NCBI GenBank assembly: GCA_023362775.1
Contig: JALMGJ010000006.1
Coordinates: forward strand, 14,520,001-14,584,000
Reading direction: 5' to 3'
Origin: Charina bottae
Taxonomy: Eukaryota; Chordata; Lepidosauria; Squamata; Charinaidae
DNA length: 64,000 nt
In this document: in pieces, positions 30,426-42,903 of the stretch
Numbering within the stretch: position 1 is the first letter of the stretch
How the letters are laid out: the number at the start of each line of letters is the position of its first letter
The notes under the pieces: model-generated
Databases searched by the model: none
Seen by the model: the letters and a program-made list of their open reading frames with translations, nothing else
Told to the model about the DNA's origin: nothing
Made by a program: the position numbers and the translations under genes

Positions 30426-32019
30426 TCAAAAGTCCATCAAGGAAAGTAGTCAAGAGGAAAATGTAACAGGAATGTAACAGGAGGAAAAAAAGAATGGAAT
30501 TTTATATCATGAACTTGATTACTACCAGATCTGAGTTGCAAAAATCAAGATGACCATCAATAGCAGCAAAGAGGTAGCATTTTCTCTATCTCTTTGCTGT
30601 CATCATGTGACCTTCTGGATATTTTGCAGTCCAAGTATGGGAGTCCCATTAGTAACTGTAGAGTGCATAATTTTTCAGTCGTAAATCACACCATCAATCA
30701 CTATCATCCTTAAGTGTCGGAAACTGACCATTAACCCAGGCAGCATGATGTGTTACTGCAAATCTTCCGTAAGGTAAGAGGAATGGTTGACTACTGCCCC
30801 ATGTGGTAAGGCATGTCATTACAGCTTTTCAGTGAATAAGTGAACACTCTTCTGGAGTTACTCAACAAATAGGATAAGAAGTCTTTATGTCTCCGTTGAA
30901 CTTTTCTTGACTAACCAGTTCTACTTAAACTTCAGGTGATCTTGCTCTTTGGTAATAGCTGATTCTTTGGGGTTGCCTTCTGTCTCAGTAAAGTTTATTC
31001 TATAGTTCTGTATACGAAATTCAACACTGGCAATGACCTTCAACTTTCATGCTTGAGTTGGGCTTCTCAACCCAGATACCTCCTGTCTGTTCAGCACTAT
31101 CCCCAAGCTTCCATACTGTCTTTCAAGAAGCCTGCACAACCATTCTTTGTTCAAATCATCTTGCAAATTTCCTACTAATACTTTCCCATTCACAAGCATT
31201 ACTTGTGGTTCCCAGAACCACAAACTGGCTTCCAACTTAGCACCATTTTAAAGGAAACCAAAACTGCATTAGCCTTTTGTTCTGCAGTATCACATTGATG
31301 AGTCACATCTGTCCTCTATAATTATCAGAGATCATCTTTATATGTGTTTATATTTAATACCACATTTTAAAGTAACATGAAACTAATGCAGGAAGAGCCC
31401 CAATGTAAAATTAACTCTAAAAAAAGAAAAGGAGCATCAATACCTTGACATTTATTATTTTTTTATTTTCACAGAGGGCTTTCAGAAGTTCTCAGTCACA
31501 GCCCAAAGCCTATTGTTTCTCAAATCTATCCAGTGGAGTTTACTAGGAGCCATGTGGAAGAATACTGCTATAATCCTCTCCAAAATCCAACTTCTACAGT
31601 AAATCATTTGGTTCTGGCTGAAAAGTGAGATGGAAAATTCTTTTTCAGACCCATGGAAATTTGATTTTGCAATTTGTTTAAATTGGTGTGAGACTAAAAA
31701 CAGGTGCAGTACATACATTATTTGGGGATGGTATGATGGCTACTGTAAGCTGTTCCTCCAGGTTAAAGGCTTATACACTACCAATACTGTCTTCTTTTGT
31801 TAATCACATGGCATCTGTCCTCAATTATTCATGTCCTTGAAGAAAGCTCAGATGCTTCAAGGTTCAGAATATGTTGATTGAGTTTTGATTGTAGTGAATA
31901 GAACAGCAATATTACCCTAATCCTGCACTAGCTATGCTGGTTGCTGTTTCTAAGTTCCACTCAAGGTGCTGGTTTTGAATTTTCAAAAATTAGAAACAAG
32001 CCACCAGTCTGTTATTAGT
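30426..32019. other. No feature recognised
   Basis: Single-copy-looking AT-rich DNA; the overlapping frames at 31047-31240 and 31482-31718 show no motif. Confidence 0.4.
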
Positions 32020-32021
32020 GT

Positions 32022-32118
32022 CTATTCTGTTCTGTTCTGTTCTGTTCTGTTCTGTTCTGTTCTGTTCTGTTCTGTTCTGTTCTGTTCTGTTCTGTTCCGT
32101 TCCGTTCCGTTCCGTTCC
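32022..32118. repeat. (TTCTG)n / (TTCCG)n pentanucleotide array
   Basis: About 14 TTCTG units followed by four or five TTCCG units at the right end. The array keeps a false 64-codon frame open. Confidence 0.95.
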
Positions 32119-32396
32119 ATGTTACTTTTGACAGCCAGGGATCACAAGTGTGGACCATGAGATTGCCCTGCAAATGAGCAGAAGTGGTGCAGTTCTGGGA
32201 GGTTGTATGTTCTGCCTCATTTTGTTTTACCTGCAATTCAAGGGGTGATGAGGTCCTATACTTCCCATTTGTTTCTGCTCACCCTCTCTTTTGAGGGCTC
32301 ATGGTGTATGGACTGTATTTGGTCCCCCAGCATGCATTTTATACTGCCAATAACAGCCCCATAGCCATCCTTCCACTAGAGGGGATGGATCTAGAC

Positions 32397-32530
32397 CAGT
32401 GTTTCTCAACCTTGGCAACTTGAAGACGTGTGGACTTCAACTCCCAGAATCTCCCAGCCAACATGCTGGCTAGGGAATTCTGGGAGTTGAAGTCCACACG
32501 TCTTCCAGTTGCCAAGGTTGAGAAACACTG
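32397..32530. mobile_element. Palindromic hAT-type MITE, 134 bp
   Basis: Nearly perfect palindrome: CAGTGTTTCTCAACCTTGGC ... GCCAAGGTTGAGAAACACTG, with AACTCCCAGAA/TTCTGGGAGTT inside. Flanked by ATCTAGAC (32389-32396) and GTCTAGAC (32531-32538), the 8-bp TSD expected for hAT. No coding capacity. Confidence 0.9.
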
Positions 32531-32538
32531 GTCTAGAC

Positions 32539-33236
32539 TTTGGGCACTTCTTTAGGTGTTCTCCAGAGGCATAAAGTACACACTTCATTCCTTAAGACTT
32601 CCCAAGTTAAAAACATCCAGCCGATATTTCCCACAGGGGGATAAACCGGTCCTTTAGGCCTTGGCATGGGTCTTAACTGCCAACTCCACCCAGAGAAGAG
32701 GGCAATTTTTTTTACCCCTGGCACTCTAATGATGTTATTAGCCCCATCCCCCTAAATCCCCCTAAAAAAATTGGGCCCCATTTGTAAGATCTAGCATCTT
32801 TGAACAAGACAAGGATATTTACCATATGTGTTCATGGAAAGGGGAGGAATATTTTATTCCAGATTAAAAAACAAGAATTCTGCAGAATAACATGCAGGGT
32901 CCTTGACTCTTTCTTCTAAAAGGCAAGAATGGAGCTTCCAAACTGTGTTTGCAAATCAACATTTATGTACAGAGCGTGTACCAAACAGAAACTAATGAAA
33001 TTCCAAGGTGCTCTAGGATGCCTGTTTTATTCTGATCAGTGCTAGATTGCACTATTGACCAAATGTCAGCCATAGAGCGATACAATGATTGAATAAAAGT
33101 GGATACATAATCGGAGGCGAGAACTTTGCCATGACCAACCTTGTTGCTTTTCTCTTAATACCAAAAGAAATGCTTCTACTTTAATGTTCTGCACTCTTAC
33201 TATTTTGCTTTTTCCTTCTTTTCACTTTCAGTGATA
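32539..33236. other. No feature recognised
   Basis: No repeat or frame of note. Confidence 0.4.
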
Positions 33237-33266
33237 ATACACACACACACACACACACACACACAC
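33237..33266. repeat. (AC)n microsatellite
   Basis: Fifteen AC units. Confidence 0.95.
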
Positions 33267-33329
33267 TTCTGTAACTCTCTCCCTTTCCTTAGTAGATTCT
33301 CCCCTCACCATCTCAGCCCCTTTGATGGT

Positions 33330-33535
33330 TTCCTAAGATAAAATAATGCAAGATGCCTTCACCGGAGACGGTGATGAAATATTTGAGGCCCAGATATTAA
33401 TCTGTTATCAATTGTGTAGGTGTGAAATGTGATGAAGATGACAGAGGCTCCTGCTCTGCCGGCCTAAAGTAATTTGCACCAAAGATATTTAGATCTGTCT
33501 TTGGACACTGCAGATCTGCTATTGCGGAAAGGGGC
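33330..33535. promoter_or_regulatory. Candidate conserved non-coding block
   Basis: Repeat-free, moderately GC, dense in short motif-like words (CAGATATTAATCTG inverted repeat at about 33390, TGTCTTTGGACACTGCAG). No frame. Only a pattern-based guess; conservation cannot be tested here. Confidence 0.2.
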
Positions 33536-33892
33536 AGAGTCCGTGGGGAGTCTACCTTAAACATATTTCAAATGCCAGGGGAGTCAAATGAAAATTGGGT
33601 AATGAATGAAATTCGGATTGCAAAAAAAAATGACTTAGAGATGTGACTGAGGCAGCACAACGGTGTGCTATATGCAAAATCAAAACCTGCAACCCTGGAT
33701 GGCAGACATTTTGGTCCTGTGGGTCCCACAGTCCATCTGCTCATCTATTTGCCCCATTTTTCCTCCTCCTAAGGAAAAGGGAAAAGACTAGTGTCCTCTC
33801 TCTAAAAGCACTACACTGCCAACATAGATGATGAATTAGAAAGGGCAACCTTGGCGACTAGTAGATACCACCGGAACATTGGAAGTACGTTT

Positions 33893-34470
33893 GTTTGTTT
33901 GTTTCTTTGTTTGTTTGTTTATTTATTTATTTATCTTATTTATACCCCGCCTATCCCCTCCCTAATGGAGGGCTCTAGGCGGCTTACAATCATGTAAATT
34001 CAATTTTATACAATCATATCATATATTACAGTACCCGCGCGATTAGGGAGGGGGTGAGGGAACTGGCTCTTCTTTTCCAGGCATCGGAACTACAAGCCCC
34101 AGAATGCCTCACTTTCGGAGCCGGCTGCTGACATCCCGGAAGTTGGGATGTTGGGATCTGTCGTCCTCTGCCGCCGCCCTCAGCCGCCATCCACGGTCTT
34201 TTCCAGATCTTCGTCTTCAGTTCCGAGGCGACTCCCTGACAGGATGCCAGCATATTGCCCCACGTGAGTGGTACCCATTTATCTACTTGCTATTTAGCTT
34301 TCGAATCGCTGGGTTGGCAGAGAGCTAGGGCTAGTGACGAGAGCTCACCTTGCCACGCGGATTTGAACTGCTGACCTTATGGTCAGCAGACTAACAGCTC
34401 AGCGGATTAAACCAACAACATAAGGGGCGCGGTAGCTCAGCGGGTTAAACCGCTGAGCTACCGCGCCCCT
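33893..34470 (-). mobile_element. tRNA-derived composite SINE (family B), with inverted duplication at its 5' end
   Basis: 3' tail on the left: TTTG/TTTA repeats, then TATACCCCGCCTATCCCC and CTAGGCGGCTTACAATC (LINE-like tail). Body: CCAGAATGCCTCACTTTCGG, CCCACGTGAGTGGTACCC. Antisense B box GATTTGAACTGC near 34362 and antisense A-box region CAGCTCAGCGGATTAAACC near 34397. The 5' end is interrupted by a 32-bp-arm palindrome (34412-34481). Same family as 35064-35540. Confidence 0.75.
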
Positions 34471-34481
34471 TATGTTGTTGG
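34412..34481. repeat. Perfect 32-bp inverted repeat, 6-nt spacer
   Basis: 34412-34443 is the exact reverse complement of 34450-34481, spacer GTTAAA. The arm includes the SINE head (GGTAGCTCAGCGG) plus 12 nt of flank (TTATGTTGTTGG), so flank and SINE were copied together in inverted form. Confidence 0.95.
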
Positions 34482-34737
34482 TGCTCTGGTGGCTTCCATC
34501 TTAGGCAGTATTCTGGCCTCAAAATTGATATAGAGAAAGTGGTGACCAGCCTCAAGCATCCATTTACCTGAAGACAAACTAGAGAAGTTACTCTGTACAA
34601 TCCCTTTTGTTCCTCGCCATTCCTGCTCATGTTTGCCTTTACTCTTCCCAGGCAGATGGGCATGTTTTCAGGTAAAGTCCCAGACTACAGCTACTCAGGG
34701 GCATTCCTGGAAACTACAGATGACCCTGGTAAGCTGA

Positions 34738-35012
34738 TGTGATGGGCTGTGAGAATAACCTTGAGGAAGAGGAGGAAGAGCCGCAGCCAAGGCAACAGTT
34801 GGAGAAGAGAAATCTACAGTAAGTCCAAAACAGGAATGGGGGTGGAGAAAGCATCTCAGGCTTGATCATCCCTCCTTCTCTTCAGAATAAAGGCAGGAGG
34901 GGGGAAGGCACATTCAGACTTGCAAGACTCTGTTACCGTAACCCTATAATAAAAGTAGTTTTAGTATTCATGATTTTGGTATTCCAGTCTGGTCTACCTT
35001 GAAGGGCTGACA
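34738..35012. mobile_element. Solo LTR, copy 2
   Basis: TGTGATGGGCTGTGAGAATA ... GAAGGGCTGACA, 275 bp, with flanks GCTGA (34733-34737) and GCTGG (35013-35017), a 5-bp duplication with one change. Shares GACTCTGTTACCGTAACC, TATAATAAAAG and CAGTCTGGTCTACC with copy 1; differs in a purine-rich middle. Confidence 0.65.
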
Positions 35013-35063
35013 GCTGGTATTTTACATTGCAATGTGCCAGCTTTCCATTTCACTTTATAAAAT

Positions 35064-35540
35064 GCGGTGGCTCAGCGGGTTAAACCGCTGAAGCTGTAGA
35101 CTGCCATTTGGAAGGTCGGCAGTTCGAATCCCCGCGCAACGAGGTGAGCTCTTGTTGCTAGTCCCAGCTCCTGTTGACCCAACAGTTTGAAAGCTTGCAA
35201 GTAGATAAATTGGGTACCACCTTAAGTGGGGAAATTTGCTGACGTCCTGTCGGGGAGTCGGCTTCCACCGAAACTGAAGATCCTTTGAATGGCGGCGGTC
35301 ACGACGGACCCCAAAGTAATAACATCTACAGGATGTCAGCAGCTGGCTCTGACACAAGGCATCATGGGACATGTAGTCCAGAAGCCAGAGAAGAGTCAGT
35401 TCCCTTACCCCCTTCCTTGACGCGCGGTTTAAAGAAAAATTGTATAATGATGTATATGTAACGATGTATGTAAGCCGCCTACAGTCCTCCGTTAGGGAGG
35501 GGATAGGCGGGGTATAAATACAATAATAAATAAAAATATT
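35064..35540 (+). mobile_element. tRNA-derived composite SINE (family B), near full length
   Basis: A-box region GGTGGCTCAGCGGGTTAAAC at 35067, B box AGTTCGAATCC at 35121-35131 (Pol III internal promoter). Body with GTTTGAAAGCTTGCAAGTAG and GTCGGCTTCCACCGAAACTG, then TCATGGGACATGTAG and a LINE-like tail GGAGGGGATAGGCGGGGTAT, AAATACAATAATAAATAAA. About 480 bp. Transcribed by Pol III, mobilised in trans by a LINE that recognises the tail. Confidence 0.8.
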
Positions 35541-36004
35541 CCTTAAAAGTTCTGGTAGTGCAAGAACCCTGTCAGGTACCAAGATTGCTGCATGCATAGA
35601 GTTGAATTTCTCAGAGTCAAGCTATTGGTTCATGTAATTAGAATCTTTCATTCTAATTGCCGGGTCCCTCCAAGCCTTCATATGGAGCTTTATTAACGGA
35701 GATATTTTAAAATGTGTAGCTACCAGCTATTGAAACAATGACCTTCCGTATCCAAAGCAGGCATACTTCTTCCACACAATGGGGTTCCCTGAATTAGCAC
35801 TAGGGTCTGATCGTTCTCCATTCCCCCATCTGCCCATAGCTCACCAATTATTTCTCTCCAGGTTATCAATTTGATGTGCAATAATCTGATATGGATCCTT
35901 TAGATTTGTGTTCACTTCCCCATGAAAAGAAAGTAGGACTTTGTTTGAGAACACATTGAGATGCATTGGTGAACTTCATTCTGTAGCTCCATTCTGCTTG
36001 TTGG
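35541..36004. other. No feature recognised
   Basis: No motif seen. Confidence 0.4.
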
Positions 36005-36225
36005 TTTGTTTGATTGATTCATTGTTATCCCACCTTTTCCGCCAGAAGTTCAAAGTGGTGTACATAGTGCTCCCTCCTACTACTTTTCCCCACAACATCA
36101 ATTCTCTGATATAGATTGGGCTGAGAGACTCTGGTCAAAGTCAACCAGTGAGCTTCCACAACTAAGGATGGACTAGAAGCTGTGTCAGTCCAATGCCTTA
36201 GCCACTTCACCACCCTGATTCTCTT
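36005..36225 (-). mobile_element. MIR-like SINE
   Basis: TTATCCCACCTTTTCCGCCA tail, GGGCTGAGAGACTCTGGTC, AACCAGTGAGCTTCC and GCCTTAGCCACTTCACCACC (antisense tRNA-like head). Diverged; no tandem expansion. Confidence 0.6.
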
Positions 36226-36249
36226 GTATAGGGAGACAAAGATAGGACC

Positions 36250-38215
36250 TAGTTTTTATCTTAGAACAGTTGGATTATAATCTGAAGATTGTGGACATTG
36301 CCATTAATCTATTGTCATGGTCAGATCACTTTCTTGTCAATCTATGATTTATCACCACTGTCAACCTCTTCAAGGAGGGGACTGATTAAGATCATCCACC
36401 CAGGACAGTTTCCAATGGGCACTTGAGGATTTTCCCTGTGATATAGGAGGCAGCTCCACATGAGCCTTGATGACTTTTGGAATATTGAGGTGTCAGATCT
36501 CTTTGACCACAAATCTCAGGAGGCTTCATGGTTTACATAAATAAAGAAAATAAAGCATTGGAAACAAAGCCTAGAGTACTGGTAGCAGAGGTTGAGGAAT
36601 TAATCCATCCAGGTAATTACCAGGTATGCCTGGTAGTTAGAGTGGCAAAATGTCACTCATTCTCCATCCTTAATTTTAATGGAATGCCATCCAGCACCTT
36701 TGTTTAAAGTTATTCACTACCTGATTGGGAAATATGGTTTAGATGATCATTCTTCAGGCTGGTGGGACAGGTTTGCAAGACATACAGTTGCTTGTATTCA
36801 GTCAGATCTTGACTCCCAAGTTGGCGAAACCCAATGAGGTAATTCGGATGGGCAGGGGGAGGGAAGGAGAATGTCTCCCAAAGTTATCTGGAGTCTGTGA
36901 AGCTTGTGGACTCTGAGGAAGTGAACAGGGTTCTTGGTTGCATGTATTCAGCCACCCTGAGGCTGGATCCTTACCCCACTGGCCTCCTTTGGGCAGCTAA
37001 GATGTGGTGAGTAGTTGGATTCAGGAGGTGATTAATGCCTTTTTGAAGGAGGGGACTATGGTAGTGTCCTTCAAATTGACAGCAATATAAACCCAGCTGA
37101 AAAAGCCAGCTATGGGATTTGTCCAGCATCCTACTTTCCCTCTTAAAGGGAAATCATGGAAATGTGACTTCACTACATTTACAAAGAATGCTAGAGAAAA
37201 CAGATTATCTCAATCCCTTGCAAATAGGTTGTAGGCTTGGCTGTGGAATGGAAACTATGTTGAAAGTTGTGTGACGTCCTTGGTTCTATTAGATCTCTAA
37301 ATGGTGTTGAATAACCTCAATTGTGCTATCATTTTGGACCATCTCCAAGGGATAGGGGCACTGTAGTGCAATGGTTCTGTTTCCTTCTGAATGGGTGGTT
37401 CCATCTGATAGAGATGGGGAGGAGCAATTAAGCCCTGGTAATTCCAACATGGGGTGTCACAGGGCTCATTGCTCTCTTCCATGCTTTTTAACATCCATAT
37501 GAAACCTCTGAGGGAGGTCATCTGTCAATTCAGAATCAGTTATATAGTTATATATATGGACCATGCAGGAGATTCAATGGTTGTCCTGATCCCAGCACTA
37601 TAAGGGACTGGATGGGATAAAACAAGATGAAACTTAGATCACAACAAGATGAAGTAACTGTTTGCCCAGAAACCATCTCTAAGGGCTCCCACGCTGTGTG
37701 TCAATGGGGTCACACTCCCTTTGAAGGAGGAGATCCATGACTTGGGGATTCTCCTGGACTCCCAACTCCTAATGGAACACCAGGTGGACTGGGAGGCCAG
37801 GGAAACCTTTGCCCACATGTGTCTGGTCAGCCCCTCTTAGAATGTGAGGCCTTAGCAATGGTTACTCATGACCTCACAATTGAATTACTACAACATTCTT
37901 TAGATGAGGCTGTCTTTAAGACAACCCAAAAACTGCACTTGATTAAAATACAGCAGCCCATCACCCAGGGAGTAAAGCCTCTTTCAAACTTATATTGTGG
38001 ATTTCTTATTGATTGCCATAGGCTTCCAAATTCAGTTCAAGGTACTGGTTATCCCCTATAAACACTGTACAGCTTGGGTCCAAATTAACTAGGGACTGTC
38101 TCCCATAAATGGAATCTACCTGTCCCATTTGGGCAACCCAGGAGACAATGCTTCAGGCTCCTCTCCAGGGGATGCTAGGGAGACAGCAGCAGACCTCTCA
38201 ATGGCAACCCCACTG
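36250..38215 (+). mobile_element. Long but decayed L2/CR1-type LINE
   Basis: Stop-riddled plus-strand RT: FNIHMKPLREVI (near 37.49 kb), LGILLDSQLL, IQFKVLVIPYKH, all typical of the L2/CR1 RT domain. Upstream 36.25-37.4 kb fits earlier RT blocks. No long frame survives. An old insertion. Confidence 0.65.
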
Positions 38216-38225
38216 CTTTGGAAAA

Positions 38226-38612
38226 TTCATTCATTGGCGATCACTCGTAGCCGAGTAAGATTGTCTTCCAAAGGTAAAATTTTAACGGTGGATCCGTAAG
38301 TGGCTATAAAGGCCAATTCTGGATCCGCACAACCTCCCACAATGAGGGCATAGGTTCCGGGTGGGAGACGGTCATGATGAGGGTTTGCCTGACGTGCCTT
38401 CCTTTTAGCTCTTTTCTCCCTTTTGCCCTGTACTCGTGCTTCTTCAAAGTCCATAGCGCCATTAATAAAGGCTGACCTCCAATTGAAACGCTCATGAGTT
38501 AGGGCTTCCCACTTCTCAATGCTGATATTACATTTTTTAAAATTAGCTTTGAGAGTGTCTTTGAATCTCTTTTGCTGTCCACCAATATTCTGTTTCTGTT
38601 TCTACCTGTTTC
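38226..38612 (-). mobile_element. Non-LTR LINE 3' end (family with C-terminal C2H2 finger)
   Basis: Minus-strand frame encodes WTLKKHEYRAKGRKELKGRH / MDFEEARVQGKREKRAKRKA, followed by the 3' UTR AATTTTACCTTTGGAAGACA and ACTCGGCTACGAGTGATCGC. Closely related to the longer copy at 47485-48096; the finger-coding stretch is frameshifted here. Confidence 0.75.
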
Positions 38613-39797
38613 TACCTGTTGAAAGCCCATCAGCTCCTATGCTGATAATTCTTCAGAAAGCATTTTTTAAAGCATGGCTTTTCTAGAGAACATTTGGGAT
38701 ACTGCATTTAACCATGAGTTTTATTTTAATGTTAGTTTAATTTGGTTAATATTTGATCTTAATTTTAATTTCTCATTATATTGTTGATGGAGTGCATTAT
38801 AAGTTAAAGTTGGATATATAGTATTTTTGTTAGCCATCCAGAGTATTTTCTAAATGGGCAGGATGTGAAGGTCATAAATAAATACATACATTCTGTCTCG
38901 TTTTGTTTTCAATCGTGTGTGGCCATTGGTATTTTCACAGAGAGAGGCAATTTTCGATTTGGGTAGAAAAGTTCCAGCCTCACTTCTATTATCTGTGTGA
39001 ATCATCCCCTTCTCCTTGTCAAGGGTCTATTTAATAGCTACATAATTTTATCTAAAGGCAAAGGATGGGCCACTGTTATTTACATTTCTCAATAGTTTGC
39101 TTTCCCATTTAGTAAATCGATTGGGACACACTTGTTTCAGTTTCAGAATCTCTTGTGGTTCTCCTGGGAACTGTGTTTCAGACTACACTGTAGTATTCAC
39201 CGTTTAATTTCCAGATAGTCAAAGAAAATCATAGTGATTTGAAGCACTCCAGAACATAAGAATGGTATCTGCAGAATCAGGCCAAAGAGGTACTTAATCC
39301 TGCCCTTGGTCTCCAACCAAATATCCCTGGAATGATCACAAGCAAAGGAAGATAGAATCATCCATATCCCGTGCCATTTACCCCACCTTGGGAGGTCAGC
39401 CACTGAAATTAAAGGGAGCATTTAAGATTTAGTACAGGCCATTTTTGAAGGAATCTAGTATTTTCAAAGCAGTCACTTTCAGGATTTGGCCATGTCTGAT
39501 ACATATCTCTTTAAAGAGCATCTTGATGTGGTGTCCAACTTGTCTTTAGACCTTGTCACAAACAAAGAGAGCCAATTTTTCTTATGACTGCATCTGAACC
39601 CTCTTTGGCACTTCCAGGCTGACTCAGATGACTAAGTAGCTGAGTATGAGAGGTTAATTGGTCATCTGTACAGATTCCAACTTAGAAAAGTTTCAACTCT
39701 CTACTGTGTAGAAGCTAAAAGGGCATCATAGGACAGCCAAAGAATTCCATAGAAGGTGCCATGCCATGTTAAAGCAAGAGAATAAATGTTGCTCAGG
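38613..39797. other. Mostly unrecognised; weak repeat at 39250-39425
   Basis: GAACATAAGAATGGTATCTG, AGAATCAGGCCAAAGAGGTA around 39255 recalls a widespread amniote repeat phrase (gaacataagaa...ggatcaggccaaagg), strongly diverged. Otherwise nothing seen. Confidence 0.35.
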
Positions 39798-39799
39798 GA

Positions 39800-39896
39800 G
39801 AAAGGAAGGAAGGAAGGAAGGAAGGAAGGAAGGAAGGAAGGAAGGAAGGAAGGAAGGAAGGAAGGAAGGAAGGAAGGAAGGAAGGAAGGAAGGAAG
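39800..39896. repeat. (GGAA)n microsatellite
   Basis: About 24 uninterrupted GGAA units. The antisense frame (LPSFLPSF...) is a by-product. Confidence 0.97.
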
Positions 39897-42711
39897 CCCT
39901 GCTTTTGCATAAAAGCTTTGCTAAGTTTTGCAGCTTTGATGCTGATAAAACATTGATTCTCTTGTGAGGGAAGAGAAACTGAGTACTCTGTGCAAACTCC
40001 AAAATATGGGTCCTCAGCCTAAGGCCCAGGAAATACATACAGATTTCCCTAGATGTTCCCATTTTCATAGCCACCTCCTCTGTTTATTTCAATCTTATAT
40101 AAATAATTTAAAATTAATCTACTGTTTTTAAGACTGAATAAGCTAGGAGAAAGCAAATGGGTAATAGGAAAGCAACTTTTGAAAAAACATGGGTGGAATT
40201 AAAAAAAACTGAAAAGAATCTGGAGAAGCCCAATTTCTGTTTTGATTTTATCAACTTCATCTAACCCTAGCCCTATTTATAAGCAGCCCCAACACCTTAT
40301 AACATTTATGACCTTTGACCCCAAACCAGATTATTCATCCATGTTCTAAAAGTTCCAAAAATAATTATATACCATGCCTGACTCTCTTGCACAAATTCCT
40401 TCATTTTTCTATCTGAAATTTGACAGGTTTGATTCCCACGGAAAGTGACAGTGACAGGGTTGTTAAAATTACACCTTTTTTAAAATCAACATTTAAAGCT
40501 GCTTGTCATCAAACTATTCCATATATTATTTGAATGTTGGTATGTCTCCTCCTTTTTAGAGAGACAGATTATAGTACTTACAAATTTCATTCAATGCTGT
40601 TTTTTTTAAATCATAATCATTAAGTGGATTGTCCATGCTGGTCAATGGAAGGTATGAAGTTTTAAATTTCCAAATCTTACTTCTGGTTTTGCCCTGAGTT
40701 TAACTGGATAGGATGTTATGTACTCTCAAGTCAAATTCAGCTGTTCTCCAGATCACTAGAGTTGAACCTAATCTTGCAATCAGTGCCCACTTGGTCTCCT
40801 TCTGAACTTCTAGCAGGATAGACTGTCAGATCATTTGAATCTAATATCTACTGAGTTTAATATTGTCTTCCATACCTCCATTTTCCTTGGCAGAAATCAC
40901 TCCCAGATATCTTATTCCACAAGTTGAACCTGGGATTTTTGTATTTGTTCTGTCCCTCTACTAGGTCCTTTCTTGGTAAATGATGAATTGAGATGCCTTC
41001 CTTTGCCTAATCACCCACAAAGATGAAGATGGGCTAAATAATAATACATATTCCTAGATGTTCCTGACATGGATTTAATAGATTATGAGATCCAACTGAG
41101 TCTGTGGAAAACTTCAGAAAAACATTAAATTGAGAAATGGATTTGATTTCAATGATAAGGCAACACGACATGTACTCAAATGGTAATAATACCATGAAAG
41201 TCATCACTGTCTACTTTCTCCTACTTCCCTAAAAGTGGTTTTCTCCATAACAAAAAATGTACATTGCCCTCGGTTTTGAATATATATCTTCACAATTTGC
41301 CTCATTCATTCAATACTATTTAGTGTGGGTATGTTCATATCCATGAGACTGAAAAAGTATAAAATGAAATAATATATTTCAGAATAACTGTTGTGTTATT
41401 CTCTCACACACATTTTCCCTCCACTCCCCCCCCAAAAAAGAAAAATTGCATAAATAATACATTTGGTCTGCAATACGCAACAAGCACAATAGCTATATTA
41501 CAGTTTTCATTGAAAGAAGGCCATCTTTTTCATTTACATTATGAAACTTGTAATACAATATCATCAACCCTTATTGGCTGAATCATCTGGACAGCATGTT
41601 CCTACTCTCTAGAGAATATAGCTGGGTCCCTATGTCAATGGAATGTATGACTGTGGGAACATATAAAGGAAATTTGTCATTGGCTCATGGAATAATCTTA
41701 AAAAAGAAAAAAGGGGAGAAAGAAGACAGTGAAAGAAGAAAGCAATAATGAAGATTTATTGAGAAATATGTGAGAACAAGCAAAAATTCCCCAGTGGGAA
41801 GTGGTGGGAGGGAGGATGAAACAAGCTGTAGCAATGTTGTTTACTTTGAATCCATGGTACATTTCAGCCCTTGGCATCCAAGTTTATATTCATCATGTTT
41901 TATTATGATGGCCAGATGCAAGGAGATGTCAACATATAGCATTTTGGGGCATGGTCTAGCAGGAAGACCAAGGGGCAATGAAAAATGTCTCTCTCTTCCT
42001 GTCTTACTGAAGCCCTGGGTGACCTTGAAGAATTTATTTCCTCTTTGCAAGCAGACCAGAGAATCTGACAAATGTGTCATGTATTAGCTAGACGTCATAA
42101 AGCATATTGAGATCTTGGAGAAGACTTGCCTTGTAAAGATGGCACGCCATCCTTTCCCTCAATATAGAAGCCAAATACTTTATGCATTGCCTCCGTGTCA
42201 GCAGAAGCACCATATCATAAGGACAGGAAAGCATATTCATCTATGTATTCTTGTGCTTCTGTCACTGATCAGCTTCCTGTTTTGGCATTCCAGGTGACCT
42301 GTACACAGAGATATGCAAGTCAAAGACATAAATCCCTCTGCTTAGAACGGGAGGGGGAATAGAGCAGACTTCATGTACCTCCAACTATTCATAGATGAAA
42401 ATAGGGTCACACAACTGTTACACCAAGGATCGCTGAAGAAGGTTTCCCGTCACACTTCAGTTACATATTGCTGATATTTTCACTCAGCCCTCTTCACACC
42501 TTCCTCTGAAGGCTGTTTTGGGATTCTGATCATGTAAAGTGCAAAAATCTGCTGCCCAAGTTCAGCAATATGCTGCCAAATTTCAGCAGTATGATTGTGG
42601 GGAGAGGGCCTCTGGGAAATCCAAAAAAGAGCCTGGGCTACCATTTCAGAAGCCAGAAGTTGCCCACCCTGGGCCAAAAAGCATGGTTGACAAACCAGAG
42701 TAGTCGAGCAC
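39897..42711. other. No feature recognised
   Basis: Nearly 3 kb without an identifiable element. Frames at 41770-42087 (plus), 42080-41841 and 42713-42480 (minus) have no recognisable motif. Confidence 0.4.
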
Positions 42712-42763
42712 ACACATCATGCTAAGTCTGTAGCTTGAATCATGTCAACTGGATTTCTATTTT

Positions 42764-42812
42764 CTCAGTGGAAACGTTTCGCTCCTTATCCAAGGAGCTT
42801 CTTCAGTCTGAG
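42764..42812 (-). ncRNA. Hammerhead-ribozyme-like motif at 3' end of PLE B
   Basis: Minus-strand reading: CTCAG, CTGAAGA, extra A, GCTCCTT-GGAT-AAGGAGC, GAAAC, GTT, CTGAG. Identical in all paired positions to the motif in PLE A. In the sense orientation of the element it lies downstream of the coding frame. Confidence 0.65.
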
Positions 42813-42903
42813 CAAAGTTAGTAAGGGAATCCTTAAATATGTTACTAGGTGGCTGTGTGACCTTGCACCTGGGGCTAGGTCATGGTTATTTGAGATGTTA
42901 TTT

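Noticed and set aside
39701..40074. Leu-Pro-Ser-Phe repeat protein
   Set aside because: Translation of the (GGAA)n microsatellite.
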